Positions 19,750 to 30,207 of a stretch of 64,000 bases of DNA are shown here, one piece after another. This DNA is from Methylobacterium mesophilicum. Lineage in GTDB: Bacteria > Pseudomonadota > Alphaproteobacteria > Rhizobiales > Beijerinckiaceae. Location: assembly GCF_022179445.1 (NCBI RefSeq), contig NZ_BPQU01000026.1, positions 1 to 64,000 of the forward strand, in the 5' to 3' direction. Within the stretch, counting starts at the first letter, position 1; each line of letters begins with the position of its first letter. The position numbers and the translations under genes were made by a program. The notes beneath the pieces are model-generated. The model did not search any database. It worked only from the letters and a program-made list of their open reading frames with translations, and had not been told where the DNA came from.

Positions 19750-20337
19750 TCAGGGCGCGGTTCCATAGGAGTGCCGCTCGTCGTCGCTGATCGGCCGGAT
19801 CACCCGGCATGGATTCCCGGCGGCCAGCACGCCGTCCGGCACGTCGCGGGTGACCACGCTGCCCGCGCCGATCACCGTGCGGGAGCCTATGGTCACGCCC
19901 GGCAGGATCAGGGCGCCGCCGCCGACCCAGACATCCGAGCCGATGTCGATCGGCCTGCCGTATTCCTGGACCCGGCGCAGGGCTGCGTTGGTGGGGTGCA
20001 GGGGCGTGAGGATCTGAACCGCCGGCCCGAACAGGGTGAAGCTGCCGATCCGAACGCGGCAGACATCGAGCACGACGCAGTTGAAGTTGAAATACACCCG
20101 CTCGCCGAGTTCGATGTTCGACCCGTAGTCGCAGAAGAACGGGGGCTGCATCCATACCGTCTCGCCGCCGACCCCGAAGATCCGCTTGCACAGGTCCCGG
20201 CGCAGATCTTCGTCGGCATCGCGCGTGGCGTTGAGCTGTTGGCATAGGTCCCGGACCCGAGCCCGGGCGGCGACCAGTTCGGGATCGAGGGCGTCGTAGA
20301 GTTCGCCCGCCAGCATCTTCTCGCGCTCGGTCCGCAT
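19750..20337 (-). CDS. Maltose/galactoside O-acetyltransferase-like protein
   Basis: This 195-residue acetyl-CoA-dependent transferase has a left-handed beta-helix built from hexapeptide repeats (IGSDVWVGGGALILPGVTIG). The N-terminal Mac domain (REKMLAGELYDALDPEL) and the catalytic-type histidine in TPLHPTN match the Maa/LacA/NodL group. The ATG at 20337 is preferred because GGGGAGA lies six bases upstream; an earlier ATG at 20343 would abut that site. It is divergent from a TetR gene, and a perfect palindrome lies between them, so it is the probable target of that regulator. The acceptor sugar is unknown. Confidence 0.85.
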   Translation of the reverse strand: MRTEREKMLAGELYDALDPELVAARARVRDLCQQLNATRDADEDLRRDLCKRIFGVGGETVWMQPPFFCDYGSNIELGERVYFNFNCVVLDVCRVRIGSFTLFGPAVQILTPLHPTNAALRRVQEYGRPIDIGSDVWVGGGALILPGVTIGSRTVIGAGSVVTRDVPDGVLAAGNPCRVIRPISDDERHSYGTAP

Positions 20338-20400
20338 CGACATTCTCCCCGGCTCAGCCGCATCGCGCCCAACAGCGGGCACTTCCCCGCGCTCTCGGCC

Positions 20401-20420
20401 ATGCGTACATATGTACGCAT
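20401..20420. promoter_or_regulatory. Perfect 20-base palindromic operator between divergent genes
   Basis: The sequence is an exact palindrome built on the half-site ATGCGTACAT. It lies between the acetyltransferase start (20337) and the preferred tetR start (20474). A TetR-family dimer normally binds such a site, so autoregulation and control of the acetyltransferase gene are likely. The same CGTACA/TGTACG half-sites, with a different spacer, occur upstream of hicA at 31015. Confidence 0.65.
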
Positions 20421-20473
20421 CGGACGCGAATGCCAATCGCCACCCGTCCAGGAATCCCGTGCAGGAGCCCCGC

Positions 20474-21019
20474 GTGCCCTCGTCCCAGCGCCGTTACGAC
20501 CCGGACCGCCGCGCCCGCATCGTGCAGGCGACCCTCGACGTCATCGCCGAGCACGGCGTCGCCGGGACGACGCATCGCCGGGTCGCGGCGGCGGCCGACG
20601 TGCCGCTCGGCTCGATGACCTACCACTTCACCGGCCTGGTCGAACTGTTGACCGAGGCGTTCACCCTCCTGGCCGACACGGTCTCGGCGCGCTTCACCGA
20701 GCGGCTTGCCGAGGCCGCGGATCGCCATGAGGCCTGCGAGGCCGTGGTCGACCTCATCGTGGACGACAGCTGGGCGAGCCCGCGGACCATGCTGCTGAGC
20801 TACGAGCTTTACGCCTTCGCCGCCCGCAACCCGCCGCTGCGCCGCGTCATGCAGGATTGGATGGAGAAGAGCCGCGCGGCCCTCCGGCAGCATTTCCCGG
20901 CCGACGCGGCCAAGGCGCTGGATGCCCTGATCGAGGGCTTGTCGATCCACCGCTCGGTGGATCCGGAGCCGATGGATCGCGCCCATGTCCGCGCCCTGGT
21001 CGAGCGCGTCGCCTCCTGA
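20474..21019 (+). CDS. TetR/AcrR family transcriptional regulator
   Basis: This 181-residue repressor-type protein has an N-terminal helix-turn-helix (GVAGTTHRRVAAAADVPLGSMTYHF) at about residues 25-55 and a helical ligand-binding C-terminus. The GTG at 20474 is chosen because AGGAG lies six bases upstream. An in-frame ATG at 20411 falls inside the palindromic operator and is less likely. It is divergent from the acetyltransferase gene. The ligand is unknown. Confidence 0.85.
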   Translation: MPSSQRRYDPDRRARIVQATLDVIAEHGVAGTTHRRVAAAADVPLGSMTYHFTGLVELLTEAFTLLADTVSARFTERLAEAADRHEACEAVVDLIVDDSWASPRTMLLSYELYAFAARNPPLRRVMQDWMEKSRAALRQHFPADAAKALDALIEGLSIHRSVDPEPMDRAHVRALVERVAS

Positions 21020-21140
21020 GGACGATGCTCCGGGCCCGGCGCCGTCTCGTCACGCGCAGGTGCTCGTCGCGGCTTCACGGCGTCGCGCATCCCCGGCGGC
21101 CCTCGGCGCGAAGCCTGGTCCGACGGCGGAATGCGCAGTG

Positions 21141-21800
21141 TCAGGCCGGATGCGTGTTGTGGATCTGGTCGAAATCCAGCGACGCCGTGTCGATCACGAT
21201 CTGGGTCCGGCTGATCACTTCGAGCTTGCGCAGGATTTCCGAGACATGGGCCTTCACGGTTGAATCGCCGACGTGAAGCTCGTGGGCGATCTGCTTGTTC
21301 AGCTTGCCCTGCCGGATCATCATCAGCACCCGCAATTGCTGCGGGGTGAGCCGGGCAATGCGCTCGGCCAGGGGGGCCTTCTTGGCATGCGGCGACGGCC
21401 CGTTCGCCTCGGTGAAGCCGGGGGGCAGGAACAGCGCGCCGCTCATCACCTCGGTGATCGCCCGGGTCAGGGTGGTCTTGTCCATCGCCTTGGGCACGAA
21501 GCCGGCGGCCCCGTGCTGCAGGGCCTCGCGGACGATGCGCGGGTCCTCGTGGCCCGACACGATCAGGATCGGGATGCGCGGGAAGCGGGCTCGGACCGTG
21601 ATCAGGCCGTCGAAGCCGGTGACCCCCCGCATGGATAGGTCGAGGAGCGTCAGGTCGATGCCGCGGTTCTCGGCCAGCACCGCGCACGCGGCCTCGATCC
21701 CGTCGGCCTCGTGCAGGACGGCGTCCGGATGGACGAGGCGGATCGTGGCCGCCAGGGCGTCGCGGAACAGCGGGTGGTCGTCGACGATCAGGAGTTGCAC
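21141..21800 (-). CDS. LuxR/NarL-type response regulator (orphan)
   Basis: This 219-residue two-component regulator has an N-terminal receiver domain with the acidic pair Asp7-Asp8, phospho-acceptor Asp54 (LLDLSMRG) and a KAMDK lysine. The C-terminal LuxR helix-turn-helix (LTPQQLRVLMMIRQGKLNKQIAHELHVGDSTVKAHV) is at about residues 150-195. No histidine kinase gene adjoins it, so its partner must be elsewhere. The hybrid kinase at 3705 is a candidate only by presence in the window. Confidence 0.9.
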   Translation of the reverse strand: MQLLIVDDHPLFRDALAATIRLVHPDAVLHEADGIEAACAVLAENRGIDLTLLDLSMRGVTGFDGLITVRARFPRIPILIVSGHEDPRIVREALQHGAAGFVPKAMDKTTLTRAITEVMSGALFLPPGFTEANGPSPHAKKAPLAERIARLTPQQLRVLMMIRQGKLNKQIAHELHVGDSTVKAHVSEILRKLEVISRTQIVIDTASLDFDQIHNTHPA

Positions 21801-22160
21801 GGTCGATGCCGTTCCTCGTGCGAGATCCGCAGGCGGGACCCACCGGACATCGCGAACCTGATCGATGCGCTCTCCCGGCGCAAGCGGCTGTCGAGGAGGC
21901 CGCCCCGGCCGATCCGGCCTGACCGCAGTGCGGATTCACCGGCACGGTTTGGTCGGGCCGGGCGGGACGGCCCGATCGATCGCGGCACGGGTCCGCATGC
22001 AACCGCGCCAGGATCATCGGCGCCCGACGGCCGAGCGTAGCCCGCCGGATGGCCCCCGATTCGGTCCGCCAAGCTGAGCAGGGCGCCGGCTCCCCGGCGC
22101 ACCGCCGACCTTCATGTGCGCAATCTCACGCCCGCGGAACCCGACTCGCTTGACCCCAAT
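21801..22160. other. Intergenic region without a supported gene
   Basis: The 424 bases between the response regulator start (21800) and the SDR start (22225) hold the response regulator promoter on one side and the tandem operator at 22161-22202 on the other. In 21801-22160 I see no gene, RNA or repeat I can support. Confidence 0.4.
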
Positions 22161-22202
22161 CATGATCATCGTCATGTTTGACATACATGATGATCGTCAT
22201 GT
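22161..22202 (+). promoter_or_regulatory. Tandem 17-base operator overlapping a candidate -35 box
   Basis: Two near-identical 17-base elements (22161-22177 and 22186-22202, CATGATSATCGTCATGT) differ at one base and start 25 bases apart. A perfect TTGACA (22178-22183) lies between them. The second copy covers the expected -10 region. This is the geometry of a repressed promoter, 22 bases upstream of the SDR start. The binding protein is unknown; no regulator gene is adjacent except the LuxR-type one. Confidence 0.55.
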
Positions 22203-22224
22203 AAAAAAGTTGAGGATCGAGCCC

Positions 22225-23013
22225 ATGTCCAGCAAGCCTGCCATCCTGATCACCGGTGCCTCGTCGGGCATCGGCGCGGTCTACGCCGACCGCTTCGCCC
22301 ACCGCGGCCACGATCTCGTCCTGGTCGCGCGGGACGGCGCCCGCCTGGGGACGCTCGGCGAGCGCCTGCGCCAGGAAACCGGCGTCGCGATCGATATCCT
22401 CGCGGCCGACCTGACCCGACCGGCCGACCTCGCCGCCGTCGAGACCCGCTTGCGCACGGATACCCGGATCGGCGTGCTGGTGAACAATGCCGGCGCGGCG
22501 CTCACCGGCAGCTTCGTCGGCCAGGATCCCGAGCAAGTGGGCGCACTGATCGCCCTCAATACCACCGCCCCGGCGCGCCTCGCGGCCGCGGTCGCCCCCC
22601 GCTTCGCGGAGGCCGGGGAAGGCGCCATCATCAATATCGGTTCGGTGGTCGGCTTCGTCCCGGAATTCGGGATGGCGGTCTACGGCGCCACGAAAGCCTT
22701 CGTGCAGTATCTCAGTGCAGCGCTTCACGCCGAACTCGGGCCGAAGGGCGTCTACGTCCAGGCGGTCCTGCCGGCGGCGACCCGCACCGAGATCTGGGAT
22801 CGTGCCGGGATCGACGTGAACAGCCTGCCGGCCGTGATGGAGACGGGCGCCCTGGTCGACGCCGCCCTGGTCGGCTTCGACCGGCGTGAGCCGGTGACGA
22901 TCCCGCCCCTGCCCGATGCCGAACAGTGGGACGCCTACGATCGGGCGCGGACCGCGATGATCCCGAATCTCGGCCAGACCCAGCCCGCGGAGCGCTATCG
23001 CGCCGCGAACTGA
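22225..23013 (+). CDS. Short-chain dehydrogenase/reductase (SDR)
   Basis: This 262-residue classical SDR has the cofactor motif TGASSGIG at about residues 9-16, NNAG at about 90, the catalytic serine in INIGSVVG and the YGATK (Tyr-x3-Lys) pair near 157-161. The ATG at 22225 is preferred because upstream in-frame sequence runs through the tandem operator. It appears to be transcribed alone, between the operator and a stable hairpin at 23028. The substrate is unknown. Confidence 0.88.
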   Translation: MSSKPAILITGASSGIGAVYADRFAHRGHDLVLVARDGARLGTLGERLRQETGVAIDILAADLTRPADLAAVETRLRTDTRIGVLVNNAGAALTGSFVGQDPEQVGALIALNTTAPARLAAAVAPRFAEAGEGAIINIGSVVGFVPEFGMAVYGATKAFVQYLSAALHAELGPKGVYVQAVLPAATRTEIWDRAGIDVNSLPAVMETGALVDAALVGFDRREPVTIPPLPDAEQWDAYDRARTAMIPNLGQTQPAERYRAAN

Positions 23014-23027
23014 CATCCGGAGTGAAT

Positions 23028-23057
23028 CGCCAGGGCGTTCCGGGGAACGCCCTGGCG
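23028..23057 (+). terminator. Stable hairpin after the SDR gene
   Basis: A perfect 13-base-pair stem (CGCCAGGGCGTTC and its complement) with a four-base loop begins 15 bases after the SDR stop. It lacks a U tract, which is usual for terminators in high-GC alphaproteobacteria. Confidence 0.6.
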
Positions 23058-23117
23058 CGGCGCATGCGTGCCGGTCCGTCGGTGCTATGACCATCCGGTG
23101 CCGACGGGAGAACGGGC

Positions 23118-24248
23118 GTGACGCAGAGGACCGAGCCGTATTGTCCGACGCAGACCTGGGAGACGCTGAGGCCCGAGGCCGCCGGGTTCGATGCCGCCGC
23201 CCTGGCCGAGGCGGTCGCCTACGCGGAGGCGAACGAGAGCCCCTGGCCGCGCAGCCTCTACTACCCGGATGGACGCTATGTCGGCTTGGTCGAGTGGAAC
23301 GAGCGCGGGCCTTGGAGCGACATCGTCGGGCGGGTGCGGCCGCGGGGCGGCCCGGCCGGCGTGATCCTGAAGGGCGGCCGGCGCGTGGCCGCCTGGGGCG
23401 ATACGCGGCGCCCGGACATGACCTTCTCCATCGCGAAGAGTTACCTGGCCGTCCTGGCCGGGCTCGCACACGATGACGGGCTGATCCCAGACGTGGATGC
23501 GCCCGTGCGGGACAGCGTCCCCGACCCCCTCCTCGACGGTCCGCAGAACGGCGCGATCACCTGGCGCCACCTGCTGCAGCAATCGAGCGAGTGGCAGGGC
23601 ACGCTGTTCGGCAAGTCCGACCAGGTCGATCATTTCCGCCAGATCGGTCCCGGGGCGGACAACAGCCGCAAGGGCGAGCGCCGCGCGCTCCAGGCCCCGG
23701 GCAGCCATTACGAATACAACGACGTGCGGGTGAACCTGCTGGCGTACTGCCTGATGCATCGCTTCGGCCGCGCGTTGCCGGAGGTGCTGCGCACGCGGAT
23801 CTTCGAGCCAATCGGTGCGTCCCACGACTGGGCTTGGCACGGCTACGACAACGCCTGGGCCCAGATCGACGGCGCCCGGATCCAGTCGGTGCCCGGAGGC
23901 GGCCACTGGGGCGGCGGCCTGTTCATCGGCGCGGACGACCACGCGCGCTTCGGGCTCCTCATCGCTCACGGCGGCGTCTGGGCGGGACGCCGGCTCCTGT
24001 CGGAGCGCTGGATCCGCGCGATGCTGACCCCGTCGCCGACGCTCGCGAATTACGGCTACCTGTGGTGGCTGAATCTCGGCCCGTCCGCCAAGCCCGAACT
24101 GCCGGATTCCGCGTTCAGCGCGCTCGGGGCCGGCAACAACGTGATCTGGGTCGATCCCGACCACGACCTCGTCGCCGTGCTGCGCTGGATCGACAAGGCG
24201 GCCCTGGACGGCTTTCTATCGCGACTCGTCGGAGCGGTGCGAGACTAA
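23118..24248 (+). CDS. Serine hydrolase of the beta-lactamase/class C family
   Basis: This 376-residue protein has the penicillin-binding-like fold: Ser104-x-x-Lys107 (FSIAK) and a tyrosine motif in YEYNDVRVN near residue 200. A late GAGNNVIWV segment takes the place of the usual KTG/HTG region. No signal peptide is seen, so it is probably cytoplasmic and more likely an esterase or amidase-type hydrolase than a true beta-lactamase. The start is GTG at 23118, after the divergent-looking GGGAGAA site. It is convergent with the small papain-like gene at 24267. Confidence 0.83.
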   Translation: MTQRTEPYCPTQTWETLRPEAAGFDAAALAEAVAYAEANESPWPRSLYYPDGRYVGLVEWNERGPWSDIVGRVRPRGGPAGVILKGGRRVAAWGDTRRPDMTFSIAKSYLAVLAGLAHDDGLIPDVDAPVRDSVPDPLLDGPQNGAITWRHLLQQSSEWQGTLFGKSDQVDHFRQIGPGADNSRKGERRALQAPGSHYEYNDVRVNLLAYCLMHRFGRALPEVLRTRIFEPIGASHDWAWHGYDNAWAQIDGARIQSVPGGGHWGGGLFIGADDHARFGLLIAHGGVWAGRRLLSERWIRAMLTPSPTLANYGYLWWLNLGPSAKPELPDSAFSALGAGNNVIWVDPDHDLVAVLRWIDKAALDGFLSRLVGAVRD

Positions 24249-24266
24249 ACGGTATCGGCGCAACGG

Positions 24267-24737
24267 TCAGATCCCGCGCATGACGTCGATCCAGGTCGGC
24301 CAGATAGCATCGACAGCGCGGATCGGCGATGTTCCGACTGGAAGTCGAGCGTCCGTTCCGATACCCTCTCGATAGCGACCGTCGCTGATCGCTGTGATGA
24401 TGACGGCTGCGGCCGCAAATTGATCGGCTGTCACATCGACGATTGCTTGGTTGGTACGCACCCAAGCATGGCTGTTCCACGTCAGCCCGCCAAAGAAGCC
24501 GCATCGTTCTCTGGACGTCGGAACACCGCTGACGATCACGGCAGGGATATTGTTGTGAGCGAGCGTTTTTTGAATGAACAGACTGGATCGGACGCAGGTC
24601 CACTGTGATGCGCAGGCCGGGGGCGGCGGCCCCCATCGCGCATGCCACCCGGGCCAGTGCAATTCGAGGTAGACCCGCGCCGCATGCACGATCCGATGAA
24701 GCTCGATCATCGGAACTGGTTCATAACTCGACCTCAT
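24267..24737 (-). CDS. Small papain/transglutaminase-like protein coupled to a LysR gene
   Basis: This 156-residue protein has a candidate Cys48-His90-Asp101 triad: TCVRSSLFIQKTL, then NSHAWV, then IVDVTADQF. That order and context are typical of small papain-fold (transglutaminase-like or NlpC-like) proteins in bacteria, though I cannot name a subfamily. The ATG at 24737 overlaps the TGA of the LysR gene by four bases (ATGA), which implies coupled translation; a second ATG lies at 24710. Its base composition is noticeably less GC-rich than its neighbours, which hints at separate acquisition. The function is unknown. Confidence 0.6.
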   Translation of the reverse strand: MRSSYEPVPMIELHRIVHAARVYLELHWPGWHARWGPPPPACASQWTCVRSSLFIQKTLAHNNIPAVIVSGVPTSRERCGFFGGLTWNSHAWVRTNQAIVDVTADQFAAAAVIITAISDGRYREGIGTDARLPVGTSPIRAVDAIWPTWIDVMRGI

Positions 24738-25657
24738 GCAAAGGTTCGGACCCGTGATCGGTCGTCCGCGGCCTCGGCCCGGACGAAATCGAGGAAGGCC
24801 CGGAGCACCGGCCGCATCAGCCGGCGGCTCGGATAGTAGAGGAAGAAGCCCGGAAAGCGCGGGCACCAATCCTCCAGCACGCGGACCAGCCGGCCGGAGG
24901 CGAGGTCCTCCGTCACCTGCGCCTCGAACACGTAGGCGAGGCCGGCGCCCATCCGCGCCGCCTCCGCGATCAGCCGCATGTCGTCCAGGATCAGGCTTCC
25001 GGAGACCGAGACGACAACGGCCGCGCCGTCCTTCTCGAGGTCCCAGCGGAACAGGGCGCCGCCGGCGAAGCGGCGGTTGATGCAGGTGTGGTCGTGGAGG
25101 TCCTGCGGCGTGCGCGGAAGCGGCCGGTCCGCGAAGTAGGACGGCGCCGCCACGATCGCCGCGCACTGAGCGGGGCCGAGCGGGACTGCGATCATGTCCT
25201 GCTCCAGGCTCTCCGCGAACCGGACGCCGGCATCGAAGCCCTCCGCCACGATGTCGCGCAGGTCGTCCTGCGCGCAGACCTCGATCGCCACGCCGGGATG
25301 CGCGCGCGTGAACGCCACGGCGAGCGGGAGCAGCAGCATCTCGGCGGCCGAGTGCGGCACCGAGAAGCGCAGCGTTCCCGAGAGCCGCTGCTGCGAGGCG
25401 GTGGCGGCCTCGACCGCCTCGGTGATCGCCGCCAGCGCCGGTCCGAGTCCGTCGAGCAGGCGTCGTCCGGCTTCCGTCGGGGCGACGCTGCGGGTGGTCC
25501 GGGCCAAAATCTGGATCCCAAGGCTGGCCTCGAGCCCGTTGATCGCGTGGCTCACCGCCGAGACGGAGAGCCCGAGGTCGCGGGCCGCCCCGCGGAAGCT
25601 GCGGCGCGCCGCGACGGCGGCGAAGATCGCGAGGGCTGGGAGATCGGTGCGTTTCAC
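24734..25657 (-). CDS. LysR family transcriptional regulator
   Basis: This 307-residue LysR protein has an N-terminal helix-turn-helix (SFRGAARDLGLSVSAVSHAINGLE) and an effector-binding domain. It is divergent from an aldo/keto reductase gene (start 25777, 119 bases away). This is the standard LysR arrangement and makes that gene the likely target. It resembles the AaeR/DmlR-type regulators often found beside oxidoreductases. The small papain-like gene is translationally coupled downstream. Confidence 0.88.
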   Translation of the reverse strand: MKRTDLPALAIFAAVAARRSFRGAARDLGLSVSAVSHAINGLEASLGIQILARTTRSVAPTEAGRRLLDGLGPALAAITEAVEAATASQQRLSGTLRFSVPHSAAEMLLLPLAVAFTRAHPGVAIEVCAQDDLRDIVAEGFDAGVRFAESLEQDMIAVPLGPAQCAAIVAAPSYFADRPLPRTPQDLHDHTCINRRFAGGALFRWDLEKDGAAVVVSVSGSLILDDMRLIAEAARMGAGLAYVFEAQVTEDLASGRLVRVLEDWCPRFPGFFLYYPSRRLMRPVLRAFLDFVRAEAADDRSRVRTFA

Positions 25658-25776
25658 TGTTGAGCCGGATAGGACAGGCTGCGCTGCAGAACACGAATTA
25701 TCCTAGGCTTGGCCACCGATGCACAGTCGGGACGGCTTCGGCCAAGCGACTCACGAGAGAACCCACAGGGAATCCC

Positions 25777-26772
25777 ATGCAACAGCGTCGACTCGGTTCA
25801 GAACTCGTCGTCTCCGCCCTCGGCCTCGGCTGCATGGGCATGAGCTTCGGCTATGGCGGCCAGCCGGAGGCTGAGGCCGTCGTCACGCTGCGCCGGGCGG
25901 TCGATCTCGGCGTCACCTTCTTCGATACCGCCGAGATGTACGGGCCGTTCGAGAACGAGAAGCTGGTCGGCAAGGCCCTGGCGCCGGTGCGCGACCAGGT
26001 GGTCATCGCCACCAAGTTCGGCTTCAAGATTGCCGAGACTGGAGAGGGCCGGGACCGGATCGTCGGCGTCGACAGCCGCCCCGAGCATGTCCGCGCGGTC
26101 TGCGACGCGTCGCTGCAGCGCCTCGGCGTCGAGGTGATCGACCTGTTCTACCAGCACCGGGTCGATCCCGCCGTTCCGATCGAGGACACGGTCGGCGCGA
26201 TGGCGGACCTCGTGCGCGCCGGTAAGGTGCGCGCGCTGGGCCTGTCCGAGGCCGGCGCAGCCACGATCCGGCGCGCCCACGCGGTCCATCCGATCGCCGC
26301 AGTGCAGAGCGAGTATTCCCTGTGGAGCCGTGAGCCGGAGGCCGCAGTGCTGCCGACCTGCGCCGAGCTGGGCATCGGCTTCGTGCCCTACAGCCCCCTC
26401 GGCCGCGGCCTGCTCACCGGGGCGATCCGGGACCTGGGCAGCCTCGGAGCCGACGATTTCCGCCGCACCCTGCCGCGCTTCGAGGCGGAGAACCTGGCGG
26501 CCAACGAGAAGCTGATCGACGCGCTGGCCGCCATGGCGGCCGCCAAGGGCGTCACGCCGGCCCAGCTCGCCCTGGCCTGGGTGCTCCACCGGGGCGACGG
26601 CATCGTGCCGATTCCGGGCGCCCGCAAGATCCGCCATCTCGAAGAGAACGCCGCCGCCGCGGCGATCGTGCTCAGTGCCGACGACCTCGCCGCCATCGAC
26701 GCGGCGATGCCCCCGGAGGCGGTCAGCGGCAATCGCTACACCGAGGCCGCGCTGGCTTTGGTCGAGGGCTGA
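25777..26772 (+). CDS. Aldo/keto reductase
   Basis: This 331-residue NADPH-dependent TIM-barrel reductase has the complete tetrad Asp50 (FFDTAEMYG), Tyr55, Lys80 (IATKFG) and His127 (FYQHRVDP). It is of the AKR13/YakC type by length and by the C-terminal PIPGARKIRHLEEN cofactor loop. The ATG at 25777 is preferred over upstream codons, which fall in the divergent promoter region. It is probably regulated by the divergent LysR protein. The physiological aldehyde is unknown. Confidence 0.92.
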   Translation: MQQRRLGSELVVSALGLGCMGMSFGYGGQPEAEAVVTLRRAVDLGVTFFDTAEMYGPFENEKLVGKALAPVRDQVVIATKFGFKIAETGEGRDRIVGVDSRPEHVRAVCDASLQRLGVEVIDLFYQHRVDPAVPIEDTVGAMADLVRAGKVRALGLSEAGAATIRRAHAVHPIAAVQSEYSLWSREPEAAVLPTCAELGIGFVPYSPLGRGLLTGAIRDLGSLGADDFRRTLPRFEAENLAANEKLIDALAAMAAAKGVTPAQLALAWVLHRGDGIVPIPGARKIRHLEENAAAAAIVLSADDLAAIDAAMPPEAVSGNRYTEAALALVEG

Positions 26773-26868
26773 GTGCGGGCCGGAAGAGCGATGACGCACC
26801 GCTGCCCCGAGCCCGACAACGAGGGGCACGGCTCGAAGCGAGACTGACGACGGCAATCCCATCCTCGA

Positions 26869-26988
26869 CCTCATCCTGAGGAGCCCGCGTCAGCGGGCCT
26901 CGAAGGAGCCCTCCAGAAGGCGCTTGGCTGGCTGGAGGGCTCTTTCGAGGCCGGGCGATCTGCGCTCGCCCGGCACCTCAGGACGAGG
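26869..26988. repeat. Palindromic intergenic repeat, CCTCATCCTGAGG type (copy 2)
   Basis: The same family as 15995-16119: CCTCATCCTGAGG on the left, CCTCAGGACGAGG on the right, with inner GAAGGAGCCCTCCAG / CTGGAGGGCTCTTTC arms. It lies between the convergent aldo/keto reductase and M20 peptidase genes (282-base gap). Confidence 0.85.
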
Positions 26989-27053
26989 AGGAGATTTGGA
27001 TTCTCGTTGTTCGTCAACGTACTGTGACCGAGATCACGCGTTCGAATACCTAT

Positions 27054-28205
27054 TCAAGCCGCCGCGATGGTTTCGGCGATGGCCCGCGCCCGCGGGACGA
27101 GGCTCGCCACCTCCAGATATTCCTCGGGCGAATGCGCCTTGCCGCCGACTGGCCCGACCGCACACAGCGTGGGGCAGCCGACGCTCGCGGTGAAGCCGGA
27201 ATCGGCGCAGCCGCCGGCGAACTCGCCCTCGATCCGGACGCCGTGCTGCGCGCTGACCTGCGCGTAGGTCTCGAACAGCGCACGCGAAGCCTCGTCCTGC
27301 ACCAGGGGCAGGAACTCGCCCTTGATGGTCAGCTGCGCGCGGGTATCCGGCACGGTCGCACCCGCCACGATCGCGGCGATCCGGCCCATGGCCGCGTCGC
27401 GGTCCGCCGGGGTGACGTAGCGCAGGTCGATCTCGCAGGTCGCCCGGGGCGCCACGGTGTTCACCGACTGGCCGCCCGAGACCAGCCCGACATTCACCGT
27501 GATGCCGCGGTCGAGATCGGTGATCGCGTGGAGCGCGGTGATCTTGTGGGCGAGTTCGCCGATGGCGCTGCGCCCGTCGGCGTAGTTGCCGCCGGAATGG
27601 GCAGCCCGGCCGTGGACCTCAAGGTGCATGAACACGCCGCCCTTGCGGCCGGTGACGACGTTCCCGGTCGGTCGGCCGGGCTCCGCGTTCAGCACCGCGC
27701 GGGCGCCGCGGGCGGTTTCCTCGATGATCGGCCGGCAGGCCGGCGAGCCGATCTCCTCGTCGCTGGTGAACAGGCCGACCAGCGGCACCGGTGCGCCGCC
27801 GGCCCGGTGGAAGGCGGCCAGCACGAAGGCGTTCATCACCAGCCCGGCCTTCATGTCGGCGACGCCCGGCCCGTAGGCGCGGCCCTCCGCGATCCGGAAC
27901 GGCCGGTGGGCGACCTCGCCCTTTGGGAAGACGGTGTCGCGGTGGCCCATCAGCACGATCGGCCGGTTGGCGCCCCCGGACCCGGCGACCTGCGCCCTCA
28001 GCGCGTCGCCGTAATCCTCCATTGGGATGGTGGTGACCGAGACGCCGTGCTCGGCCAGGAAGAACGCGATGCGGGCGCCCACCGCGTCGACCCCGGCCTT
28101 GTCGTAGGAGCCGGAATCGATGTTCACCAGCTCTTCGAGCAGGGCCAGCATGGCGCCCTCCTGCCCTTCGAGCCAGCGGATCGCGGCGGCGTCTCTCTCG
28201 GTCAT
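27054..28205 (-). CDS. M20 family metallopeptidase (glutamate carboxypeptidase type)
   Basis: This 383-residue di-zinc amidohydrolase has GHRDTVFP (first ligand His and catalytic Asp), GVADMKAG (bridging Asp), TSDEEIGS (catalytic and ligand Glu) and AEPGR, with a dimerisation domain in the middle and a late KAHSPEEY histidine. It resembles carboxypeptidase G2/ArgE-like enzymes that remove C-terminal glutamate or deacylate amino acids. No signal peptide is present. It lies 24 bases upstream of nothing on its own strand except the end-to-start neighbour glmS, whose stop is at 28230 behind it. Confidence 0.9.
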   Translation of the reverse strand: MTERDAAAIRWLEGQEGAMLALLEELVNIDSGSYDKAGVDAVGARIAFFLAEHGVSVTTIPMEDYGDALRAQVAGSGGANRPIVLMGHRDTVFPKGEVAHRPFRIAEGRAYGPGVADMKAGLVMNAFVLAAFHRAGGAPVPLVGLFTSDEEIGSPACRPIIEETARGARAVLNAEPGRPTGNVVTGRKGGVFMHLEVHGRAAHSGGNYADGRSAIGELAHKITALHAITDLDRGITVNVGLVSGGQSVNTVAPRATCEIDLRYVTPADRDAAMGRIAAIVAGATVPDTRAQLTIKGEFLPLVQDEASRALFETYAQVSAQHGVRIEGEFAGGCADSGFTASVGCPTLCAVGPVGGKAHSPEEYLEVASLVPRARAIAETIAAA

Positions 28206-28229
28206 CGGAGTCCTCGCTCGGCGGTGCGG

Positions 28230-30056
<1,827 letters not shown>

Positions 30057-30207
30057 GGACGTGTCTCTCGCTGTAACGCCCGGCCGTTGAGCGCGGGCAC
30101 GCCGCGCAAGGTCCAGGCCGCCCCGCGCAACGCGGTGCCGAGCGCGCCTTGTACCGGATCGCGATGGCGCAGGGCCAGCCCCGATGACATTGGGCCGGCT
30201 CGGTGGC

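Noticed and set aside
20411..20473. ATG at 20411 as the tetR start
   Set aside because: It lies inside the perfect palindromic operator and adds 21 low-complexity residues; the GTG at 20474 has a good ribosome-binding site.
24267..25694. A single long minus-strand frame spanning the LysR gene and the papain-like gene
   Set aside because: The upstream two thirds is an out-of-frame shadow of the LysR gene. Only the last 156 codons look like protein, and they have their own ATG overlapping the LysR stop.
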